From W0P33-017 sp963640395 (lineage in GTDB: Bacteria > Bacillota > Clostridia > Lachnospirales > Lachnospiraceae): 37,251 nucleotides of DNA. Below the pieces are notes generated by a model. That model saw only the letters and a program-made list of their open reading frames with translations, was not told the DNA's origin and did not search any database. The stretch covers positions 1-37,251 of the forward strand of contig CAVHZH010000011.1 in the NCBI GenBank assembly GCA_963640395.1. The letters are read 5' to 3'. The position numbers and the translations under genes were made by a program. This document shows positions 7,371 to 14,723 of the stretch, piece by piece. Numbering within the stretch: position 1 is the first letter of the stretch; every line of letters begins with the position of its first letter.

Positions 7371-8594
7371 ATGGAAAAGATATCAGGCGGTGTGACCGCA
7401 GCGAAGGGTTATCAGGCAGCAGCGACGGCTGCAGGCATCAAATATCAGGGCAGAACCGATATGGCGATGGTATACAGTGAGGTACCGGCTGTTGTGGCAG
7501 GTACATTTACCACGAACGTGTTCAAGGCATCTCCCGTAATCTGGGATCGCAACATTGTAAAGGGCAGCGGCAGCGCGCAGGCGATCGTTGTCAATTCCGG
7601 TATTGCCAATGCATGTACCGGGGAGGAGGGCGACCGTTATTGCCAGATGACTGCGGATGCGGCGGCGGAGGCACTTGGCATCGGGGCAGATGCGGTGCTG
7701 CTCGGTTCGACCGGAGTCATCGGTATGCAGCTTCCGATCGATAAAATGCAGGCGGGCGCAAAGAAGCTCGCGACGCTGCTCGCATCAGGTATGGATGCGG
7801 GTACACAGGCGGCACAGGCGATCATGACGACGGATACGCACAAAAAGGAGATCGCATATACATTTACGGTTGGAGGAAAGACTGCTACGATCGGCGGCAT
7901 GGCAAAGGGCTCCGGCATGATCCACCCGAATATGTGTACGATGCTTGCCTATGTGACGACGGACGCGGCGATTGCACAGCCGCTGCTGCAGAAAGCATTG
8001 AGCGAGATCGTTGTCGATACGTTTAACATGATCTCTGTCGATGGCGATACGAGCACGAACGATACGCTGCTCGTGCTGGCAAACGGTATGGCAGGCAATG
8101 AGGAAATCGCGGCAGAGGGCGCAGACTACGAGACATTTTATGAGGCATTGAAAGAGGTCTGCACCTATCTGGCAAAGGAGATGGCGGCAGACGGCGAGGG
8201 CGCAACGAAGCTGGTCGAATCGATTGTTGAGGGTGCAGATACAAAAGAACATGCAAGAATTCTTGCGAAATCAGTCGTGTGCTCCAGTCTGACCAAAGCG
8301 GCGATGTACGGCTGCGATGCGAACTGGGGCAGGGAGTTGTGTGCGCTTGGCTATTCCGGTGTGCAGTTTGATCCGATGAAGGTCGAGATGTATTTTAAGA
8401 GCGGCGATAAAACAATGCTCATTTTTAAGGACGGCGCAGGTGTGGACTACAGTGAGGAGGAGGCAGCCAAGCTGTTGTCGAACGATCATGTGCAGATCAT
8501 TTCAAGGATGAACATGGGTACGGAGAGCGCAACCGCATGGGGATGTGACCTCACCTATGATTATGTAAAGATTAACGCGGATTACCGCTCATAA
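7371..8594 (+). CDS. argJ: Ornithine acetyltransferase / N-acetylglutamate synthase
   Basis: A 407-residue ArgJ. It moves the acetyl group from N-acetylornithine to glutamate, releasing ornithine; bifunctional members also make N-acetylglutamate from acetyl-CoA. The proprotein is expected to cut itself before Thr190 in KGSGMIHPNMCTMLAY, Thr190 then being the nucleophile. The residue before the cut is Cys189, where the classic motif has Ala. The oxyanion-hole-like STGVIG and the terminal DLTYDYVKINADYRS are conserved. ATG 7371 is preceded by GAGGAGA. Whether this enzyme is mono- or bifunctional cannot be decided from sequence. Confidence 0.97.
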   Translation: MEKISGGVTAAKGYQAAATAAGIKYQGRTDMAMVYSEVPAVVAGTFTTNVFKASPVIWDRNIVKGSGSAQAIVVNSGIANACTGEEGDRYCQMTADAAAEALGIGADAVLLGSTGVIGMQLPIDKMQAGAKKLATLLASGMDAGTQAAQAIMTTDTHKKEIAYTFTVGGKTATIGGMAKGSGMIHPNMCTMLAYVTTDAAIAQPLLQKALSEIVVDTFNMISVDGDTSTNDTLLVLANGMAGNEEIAAEGADYETFYEALKEVCTYLAKEMAADGEGATKLVESIVEGADTKEHARILAKSVVCSSLTKAAMYGCDANWGRELCALGYSGVQFDPMKVEMYFKSGDKTMLIFKDGAGVDYSEEEAAKLLSNDHVQIISRMNMGTESATAWGCDLTYDYVKINADYRS

Positions 8595-8634
8595 GCACCT
8601 ATATTATAAGCAGAAACAAAAGGAGATCAGACCA

Positions 8635-9534
8635 ATGGAAAACATGGACGATATTTTACAGAAGGCACAGGTGCTCGTAGAGGCATTACCGTATATCCAG
8701 CGCTTCAACCGCAAGATCATTGTCGTAAAATACGGCGGCAGCGCAATGGTAGACGAGGAGCTGAAAAAAAGTGTCATTCAGGATGTGGTACTTTTAAAGC
8801 TCGTCGGATTCAAGCCGATCATCGTACACGGCGGCGGCAAGGAGATCAGCCGCTGGGTAGAAAAGGTAGGCATGGAGCCGCATTTCATCAACGGTCTGCG
8901 CGTCACGGATACTGCGACGATGGAGATCGCAGAGATGGTATTGAACAAAGTCAATAAATCACTGGTGCAGATGGTGCAGCAGCTCGGTGTGAACGGTGTC
9001 GGTATCACCGGAAAGGACGGCGGACTGCTCAAGGTAAAGAAAAAATACTCAAACGGCGAGGACATCGGCTTCGTCGGCGAGATCACAGAGGTCAATCCGA
9101 AAATTTTATATGATCTGCTGGAAAAGGATTTCCTGCCGATCGTCGGACCGATCGGAATGGATGATAACTATGAGTCATACAACATCAATGCAGATGATGC
9201 GGCATGTGCGATCGCAAAGGCAGTCAGCGCGGAAAAGCTGGCATTTTTGACCGACATCGAGGGCGTGTACAAGGATCCGGACGATAAGAGCACGCTGATC
9301 TCCGAGCTGCATCTGTCAGAGGCGCGAAAGCTCATCGAGGACGGCTATATCGGCGGAGGTATGCTGCCAAAGCTCAACAACTGTATTGACGCGATGGAGC
9401 AGGGCGTGTCACGCGTACATATTTTGGACGGACGGATCGCACATTGCCTGCTTTTGGAGATTTTCACCAATAAGGGTGTCGGAACCGCATTTTTAGGAGA
9501 TAAGGAGCAGAAGTTTTATCATGAAAACGACTAA
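8635..9534 (+). CDS. argB: N-acetylglutamate kinase
   Basis: A 299-residue amino-acid-kinase-fold enzyme that phosphorylates N-acetylglutamate, the usual point of arginine feedback. Visible motifs are KYGGSAM, the glycine-rich VHGGGKEIS, the GLRVTD substrate loop, NINADDAACAIA and FLTDIEGVY. The extra N-terminal helix (NMDDILQKAQVLVEALPYIQ) is the feature associated with arginine-sensitive hexameric enzymes. ATG 8635 follows AAGGAG. The 3' end overlaps argD by 14 bp, so the two are likely translationally coupled. Confidence 0.98.
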   Translation: MENMDDILQKAQVLVEALPYIQRFNRKIIVVKYGGSAMVDEELKKSVIQDVVLLKLVGFKPIIVHGGGKEISRWVEKVGMEPHFINGLRVTDTATMEIAEMVLNKVNKSLVQMVQQLGVNGVGITGKDGGLLKVKKKYSNGEDIGFVGEITEVNPKILYDLLEKDFLPIVGPIGMDDNYESYNINADDAACAIAKAVSAEKLAFLTDIEGVYKDPDDKSTLISELHLSEARKLIEDGYIGGGMLPKLNNCIDAMEQGVSRVHILDGRIAHCLLLEIFTNKGVGTAFLGDKEQKFYHEND

Positions 9535-10723
9535 AGAGGAACAGATCAATCTGGCGGAGGAGTCTCTGCTGCACGTATATAACCGTTTTTCACTCGTGCT
9601 CGATCACGGTGATGGCATGTATCTGTACGATACGGACGGAAAGGAATATCTGGATTTTGCAGCAGGAATCGCTGTCATGGCGTTCGGCTATCACAACGAG
9701 GAGTACAACAATGCGCTCAAGGCGCAGATCGACAAGCTGATACATACCTCAAACCTGTATTACAGCGTGCCGACTGCGACCGCGGCACAGGCGCTTGGCC
9801 GGGTGAGCGGCATGGACCGCGTTTTTTTCACAAACAGCGGCGCGGAGGCGATCGAGGGAGCGATCAAGGCAGCGAAAAAATATGCTTATACGCGCGATGG
9901 ACACGGCGGACATGAGATCATCGCGATGAATCATTCGTTCCACGGACGCACGATCGGTGCGCTGTCCGTGACCGGAAATGCGCATTACAGAGAGCCGTTT
10001 GAGCCGCTGATGCCGGGTGTGCGCTACGCTGATTTTAATGATCTTGAGAGCGTCCGGGCACAGATCACGGACAAGACCTGTGCGGTCATTTTTGAGACGA
10101 TCCAGGGCGAGGGCGGTATCTATCCGGCGACGAAAGAGTTTATGGAAGGGGTACGTGCGCTGTGTGATGAGCATGATATTTTACTCATTCTCGATGAGAT
10201 CCAGTGCGGCATGGGACGCAGCGGACACATGTTTGCGTGGCAGGGCTACGGCGTGAAGCCGGACATTATGACCAGTGCAAAGGCGCTCGGCTGCGGCGTG
10301 CCGGTCGGCGCATTCCTGATGACGGAAAAGGTCGCAAAGCAGTCGCTCATGCCCGGAGATCACGGCACGACCTACGGCGGCAATCCGTTGGTGGGTGCAG
10401 CGGTCACAAAGGTCATCGAGATGATGGAGCGCGATCAGATACCCGCACACGTGCAGGAGATTGGTGCTTATTTATCAGAAAAGCTCGACGGGCTGGTTGA
10501 AAAATATGATTGCCTGACCACGCGCCGCGGTGTCGGACTGATACAGGGTGTGGTCTGCACGAAAAAGGTCGGCGAGGTGTCTGCAAAGGCATTGGAGCAC
10601 GGGCTGATCCTTATTACCGCGGGCAGCGATGTCCTTCGCTTTGTACCGCCGCTCGTGATCGAAAAATGCCATGTGGATGAAATGATCGAAAAATTGTCTG
10701 CGTGTCTGGATGAATTGTCGTAA
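9521..10723 (+). CDS. argD: N-acetylornithine aminotransferase
   Basis: A 400-residue class-III PLP aminotransferase converting N-acetylglutamate semialdehyde to N-acetylornithine. The PLP lysine is Lys254 in TSAKALGCGVP, preceded by the ILDEIQCGMGRSG aspartate motif; FTNSGAEAIEGAIK binds the cofactor phosphate. ATG 9521 lies inside the end of argB, with AAGGAG at about 9501 as ribosome binding site. It is the last arg gene here; a new promoter starts 20 bp after its stop. Confidence 0.97.
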   Translation: MKTTKEEQINLAEESLLHVYNRFSLVLDHGDGMYLYDTDGKEYLDFAAGIAVMAFGYHNEEYNNALKAQIDKLIHTSNLYYSVPTATAAQALGRVSGMDRVFFTNSGAEAIEGAIKAAKKYAYTRDGHGGHEIIAMNHSFHGRTIGALSVTGNAHYREPFEPLMPGVRYADFNDLESVRAQITDKTCAVIFETIQGEGGIYPATKEFMEGVRALCDEHDILLILDEIQCGMGRSGHMFAWQGYGVKPDIMTSAKALGCGVPVGAFLMTEKVAKQSLMPGDHGTTYGGNPLVGAAVTKVIEMMERDQIPAHVQEIGAYLSEKLDGLVEKYDCLTTRRGVGLIQGVVCTKKVGEVSAKALEHGLILITAGSDVLRFVPPLVIEKCHVDEMIEKLSACLDELS

Positions 10724-10742
10724 AAAATGGGTCAAACAAGGG

Positions 10743-10771
10743 TTGTAATATTTAAAAATCTCGGATAAAAT
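10743..10771 (+). promoter_or_regulatory. comEA promoter
   Basis: TTGTAA, a 17-bp spacer, and TAAAAT, placed 57 bp before the comEA start and just after argD. Good sigma-A match. It may drive the whole comEA-RR-HK-GerMN-comEC run. Confidence 0.65.
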
Positions 10772-10827
10772 AAATATATCGCTTTGTATGTTCTTTCCGG
10801 CAGCCGATGTCGGGAAGGAGTCAACAA

Positions 10828-11499
10828 ATGAAATTTCAAAAAAAGACAGCAAAGGCAGCGTTCGGTTGCCTTCTGCTGTTACTTTTATATGGGTGTGCAT
10901 CTGACCGGATCACAGTGCCGGGGCAGGATGTGTCCGATGTGGCAGAGAGCGGCGGATGGGAGCTGACTGACACAGACACAAATGCCGATGGATCGGATGA
11001 GATACAGCAAAATGCACAAACGGATGCATCGGATATTGTGGAAACTGACAGTACACAGACCGAATCCGCAGATTCAGAGCGGCTGACGGTATATGTGTGC
11101 GGTGCGGTACAGCATCCGGGTGTCTACGAGCTTGCGGCGGGCAGCCGGATCTATGAGGCACTTGCACTTGCGGGAGGTCTGACCGGGGAGGCATCGCCGA
11201 CAGCGGTGAATCAGGCGCAGTTGCTGACAGACGGAGAGATGATCGAGATCCTGACCGTCGATGAGGCGGCGGAACGTGAAACTGCGCAGGAGGCTGAGTC
11301 GGACGGCAGGGTGAACATCAACACGGCGGACGCGCAGGAGCTAAAGACGCTGCCGGGCATCGGTGATGCGAAGGCGGACAGCATCATTGCATACCGCGAG
11401 AAGAACGGTGCATTTGCGGCGATCGAGGATATTAAAAATATCGAGGGAATCAAGGACGGGGTTTTTGCAAAGCTTGAGGACCATATCAAGGTGGAATAA
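10828..11499 (+). CDS. comEA: ComEA-type DNA receptor, predicted lipoprotein
   Basis: A 223-residue protein with a SLBB domain (residues about 90-140; VYVCGAVQHPGVYEL) and a C-terminal double helix-hairpin-helix (about 160-223; VNINTADAQELKTLPGIGDAKADSI is the core pattern), as in ComEA, which binds incoming double-stranded DNA for ComEC. The N-terminus ends in LLYGC, a lipobox, so it is predicted to be lipid-anchored at Cys23 rather than held by the usual uncleaved membrane helix. An Asp/Thr/Ser-rich linker follows. ATG 10828 is chosen over the upstream in-frame ATG 10807 because GGAAGGAG lies 7 bp before it. Confidence 0.88.
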   Translation: MKFQKKTAKAAFGCLLLLLLYGCASDRITVPGQDVSDVAESGGWELTDTDTNADGSDEIQQNAQTDASDIVETDSTQTESADSERLTVYVCGAVQHPGVYELAAGSRIYEALALAGGLTGEASPTAVNQAQLLTDGEMIEILTVDEAAERETAQEAESDGRVNINTADAQELKTLPGIGDAKADSIIAYREKNGAFAAIEDIKNIEGIKDGVFAKLEDHIKVE

Positions 11500-11571
11500 T
11501 TGTGCTGCTGGACATGGAGCGGATAGCAGCGGATAAAAAGACAGCACGGGGCAGTGCGGGAGAGGTGTAGA

Positions 11572-12261
11572 ATGGCGAAAAAGGTGCTTGTGGTGGATGA
11601 CGAAAAGCTGATCGTAAAGGGAATCCGTTTTTCTTTGGAACAGGATGGCATGGAAGTGGAATGTGCGTATGACGGCGAGGAGGCACTCCGTATGGCGACG
11701 GAGAATACCTATGATATGATTCTGCTGGATCTGATGCTGCCTAAAATGGATGGCTTTGAAGTCTGCCAGCGCATTCGCGAGTTTTCCGATGTTCCGATCG
11801 TGATGCTGACCGCTAAGGGCGATGACATGGATAAGATCCTCGGACTGGAATACGGTGCGGACGATTATATTACCAAGCCGTTCAATATTCTGGAGGTCAA
11901 GGCGCGTATCAAGGCGATCATGCGCAGAACCGCTGTCAAGGAAACAGCGCCCGCAAAGGAGCGGGTCATCGAAAACGGTGATCTGAAGCTGGATCTGGAC
12001 AGCCGCAGACTGTTTATTCTCGGCAGGGAGGTCAATCTGACTGCGCGTGAGTTTGAATTGCTCGAGCTGTTTGTCACAAACCAGAACAAGGTATTCAGCC
12101 GCGAAAAGCTGTTGCAGCTCGTGTGGGGAGCGGACTATCCCGGCGATGTGCGCACGGTGGATGTACATGTGCGCCGTCTGCGTGAGAAGATCGAGACCAA
12201 TCCCAGCGAGCCGAAATATGTCCATACCAAGTGGGGTGTGGGCTATTATTACAGGGGATGA
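11572..12261 (+). CDS. OmpR/PhoB-family response regulator
   Basis: A 230-residue transcription regulator: receiver domain (VLVVDDE, phospho-acceptor Asp53 in ILLDLMLPKMDGF, then T and K of the TAKG and TKPF motifs) followed by a winged-helix DNA-binding domain (LTAREFELLELF, REKLLQLVWG, VDVHVRRLREKIE, GVGYYYRG). It is close to the WalR/PhoP group of Bacillota. ATG 11572, with GGAGAGG upstream, is preferred over an in-frame GTG at 11554. The kinase gene follows after 28 bp and is surely its partner. Confidence 0.93.
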   Translation: MAKKVLVVDDEKLIVKGIRFSLEQDGMEVECAYDGEEALRMATENTYDMILLDLMLPKMDGFEVCQRIREFSDVPIVMLTAKGDDMDKILGLEYGADDYITKPFNILEVKARIKAIMRRTAVKETAPAKERVIENGDLKLDLDSRRLFILGREVNLTAREFELLELFVTNQNKVFSREKLLQLVWGADYPGDVRTVDVHVRRLREKIETNPSEPKYVHTKWGVGYYYRG

Positions 12262-12289
12262 GAAATACGTATTATAAGGAATAGATAAC

Positions 12290-13726
12290 ATGAAGTCGAA
12301 AAAGAAGCTGCGCAGCTTTTTTAAGAGTCTGCGTTTCCGTTTGATCGTTGTACTCGTCATTTTTGGAATCGTGCCGGGTTTTGCGCTGCATATCGGTCTG
12401 CTGCGCGCATATGAGAGCCGTGCGGTAGCGAACCGGACGATCGATATTCTCAGTCAGGCAAAGATTTTATCAGATCAGATCGCCAATAATGGCTATCTCG
12501 AGGATGTTTCCCAGGAATCCATCAACTCAAAAGTGGAGCTGATCTGTAATATCTACGACGGCAGAATCCTCGTCGTGGATAATACATTCCACATTATCAA
12601 GGACACCTATGATCTCGACACCTCCAAGATCATTATCTCGGAGGAGGTAGCTACGAGCTTTCAGGGGAAGGAGTCCAGCAAATACGATTCACTCAACCGC
12701 TATATCCAGCTCACAATGCCGATCCGCAATGTGGAGACGCAGGAGATTTTAGGTGTGCTGCTCGTGAGTGTGTCTACGGACAGTGTACGTGATTCGCTGG
12801 CTTATCTGAAAAATGTGGCGCTGATCATCCAGTTGTGTGTGGCGATCCTGTCAGTCGTATGTGCGATCATTGCTGCAAACCATATCGCGCGGCCGTTCGA
12901 TAAAATGAAGCGTTCGATCGAGGATATCCAGATCGGTTACGGTGAGGATATGCTGATGATCGATAATTATTCAGAGACGGAGGAGATCTCTGCAAACATC
13001 AATGCGATGCTCAAGAACATGAAGGTGCTGGATGAATCCAGACAGGAATTTGTCTCAAACGTGTCGCATGAGCTGAAAACACCGTTGACATCGATGAAGG
13101 TGCTGGCGGATTCGCTGACGGCACAGGAGGGCGCGCCGGTCGAGCTGTATCAGGAATTTATGGTGGATATCGCGTCCGAGATCGAGCGTGAGAATAAGAT
13201 CATCACCGACCTGCTCTCGCTTGTGAAGATGGATAAGGCGGCAGACAGCATCAATATCAGCTCCGTGAATGTCAATGAGCTGCTCGAGCTGGTTATGAAA
13301 CGGCTGATGCCGATCGCGGAGAAGCAGAAGATCGAGCTGGTGCTGGAGAGCTTCCGCCCGGTGACTGCGGAGATCGATGAGACAAAAATGTCCCTCGCGC
13401 TGACAAACCTGATCGAAAATGCGGTGAAATATAATGACAAGCCGGATGGCTGGGTGCATGTATCACTGAATGCGGATCACCAGTATTTTTATGTGAAGGT
13501 GGAGGATAACGGCATCGGTATTCCGGAGGAGTCGCTGGATCATATTTACGAGCGTTTTTACCGTGTGGATAAATCGCATTCGCGCGAGATCGGCGGTACG
13601 GGACTCGGTCTGGCGATCACCAGAAATGTTGTTCTGATGCACCGCGGAGCGATCAAGGCGTTTTCGACTGAGGGTGAGGGCACGATTTTCACCGTGCGTA
13701 TTCCACTCAAATATATTGCGGGATAG
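12290..13726 (+). CDS. Two-component sensor histidine kinase
   Basis: A 478-residue kinase with membrane segments at about 17-37 and 174-196 flanking a ~135-residue extracellular sensor. HAMP follows from about 197, then HisKA with His260 (SNVSHELKTPLTS) and an HATPase domain (NLIENAVKY, DNGIGIPEE, IYERFYRVDKSHSREIGGTGLGLAI). The signal is unknown. ATG 12290 has AAGGA 9 bp upstream. It sits between its response regulator and a GerMN lipoprotein, which may modulate it from outside the membrane. Confidence 0.93.
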   Translation: MKSKKKLRSFFKSLRFRLIVVLVIFGIVPGFALHIGLLRAYESRAVANRTIDILSQAKILSDQIANNGYLEDVSQESINSKVELICNIYDGRILVVDNTFHIIKDTYDLDTSKIIISEEVATSFQGKESSKYDSLNRYIQLTMPIRNVETQEILGVLLVSVSTDSVRDSLAYLKNVALIIQLCVAILSVVCAIIAANHIARPFDKMKRSIEDIQIGYGEDMLMIDNYSETEEISANINAMLKNMKVLDESRQEFVSNVSHELKTPLTSMKVLADSLTAQEGAPVELYQEFMVDIASEIERENKIITDLLSLVKMDKAADSINISSVNVNELLELVMKRLMPIAEKQKIELVLESFRPVTAEIDETKMSLALTNLIENAVKYNDKPDGWVHVSLNADHQYFYVKVEDNGIGIPEESLDHIYERFYRVDKSHSREIGGTGLGLAITRNVVLMHRGAIKAFSTEGEGTIFTVRIPLKYIAG

Positions 13727-13736
13727 GAGGCATGAC

Positions 13737-14723
13737 ATGAGAAAAAAATATGTGATCCTGACCGTGGCATTGTTATTGGTCTGCGTGTTGTGCTGTGGCT
13801 GCAGGGGCTCAAACGGACAGGAGGGCGAGCTGCAGATCAGTTATCTCGACAAGGAACAGACAAAGATCGTGCGCGCCGGATATGATCCGGATGCGGATGT
13901 GGCAGACACAGAGCGGTTGATCGCAGAGCTGATCGATGTACTTTCGACGGATTCGGGAGATGTGGATCTCGTCCGTCCGATTCCGGAGGGAGTCGGTGTG
14001 GTGAAAACCCGTCTGGTCAAGGGAGTTCTGAAGGTCTATTTTGATGAGGCATATCAGACGATGGACGCTGTCCGTGAGATTTTATGCAGGCTGGCGCTGG
14101 TACAGACCTTGACACAGGTGGATGGCGTGGATTGTCTGGAGTTTTTTGTGGATGGTGAGCCGCTTGAGGATACACGCGGAAACGAGGTCGGAGAAATGAC
14201 ACCGGATGATTTTGTCGTGAATCCGGGTGAGCAGATCAATTCGATCCAGCATGCGACGCTGGAGCTGTATTTTTCAAATGAGGCGGGTGACGGACTGGTG
14301 CTGGAGACCCAGCGCGTGTACTATAACAGCAATGTATCGCTGGAAAAGCTGGTGATCGAGCATCTGCTGGCAGGACCAAAGAGCGAGGGCGCGGTGGCAT
14401 CTATTCCACCGGAGACATCACTGGTCAATGTATCGGTCGCAGACCGGATCTGCTATGTCAGTCTGGATGATGGGTTTCGCACACAGAATTATAATATTCA
14501 GGAGCCGATTGTGATCTATTCGCTGGTAGATTCACTTGTGGCACTGCCGCATATTGACAAAGTACAGATATCGATCAATGGCGATACATCGGGCGTTTAC
14601 CGTGAGAGCATGCCGCTTGGTACGATCTATGAGGAAGATCTCTCCTATGTGCGTCTGGCGGACAGCAGCCGCGAGGTCATCGTCAATGACATCAAGGAGG
14701 AAGATAAGCATCCATTGGACTAA
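13737..14723 (+). CDS. GerMN-domain lipoprotein
   Basis: A 328-residue protein with a signal peptide ending VLCCGC, so probably a lipoprotein anchored at Cys22, though the lipobox is not canonical at -3. Two GerMN-like repeats are seen, about residues 60-150 and 180-300; each has the strand pattern 'VKVYFDEAYQTMD...' or 'LVNVSVADRICYVSLDDGF'. The domain is known from GerM and LpqB-type proteins, where it is extracytoplasmic; its ligand is not established. ATG 13737 is chosen over an upstream in-frame start at 13674 because GGAGG lies 6 bp before it and the signal peptide then begins at residue 1. Confidence 0.85.
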   Translation: MRKKYVILTVALLLVCVLCCGCRGSNGQEGELQISYLDKEQTKIVRAGYDPDADVADTERLIAELIDVLSTDSGDVDLVRPIPEGVGVVKTRLVKGVLKVYFDEAYQTMDAVREILCRLALVQTLTQVDGVDCLEFFVDGEPLEDTRGNEVGEMTPDDFVVNPGEQINSIQHATLELYFSNEAGDGLVLETQRVYYNSNVSLEKLVIEHLLAGPKSEGAVASIPPETSLVNVSVADRICYVSLDDGFRTQNYNIQEPIVIYSLVDSLVALPHIDKVQISINGDTSGVYRESMPLGTIYEEDLSYVRLADSSREVIVNDIKEEDKHPLD

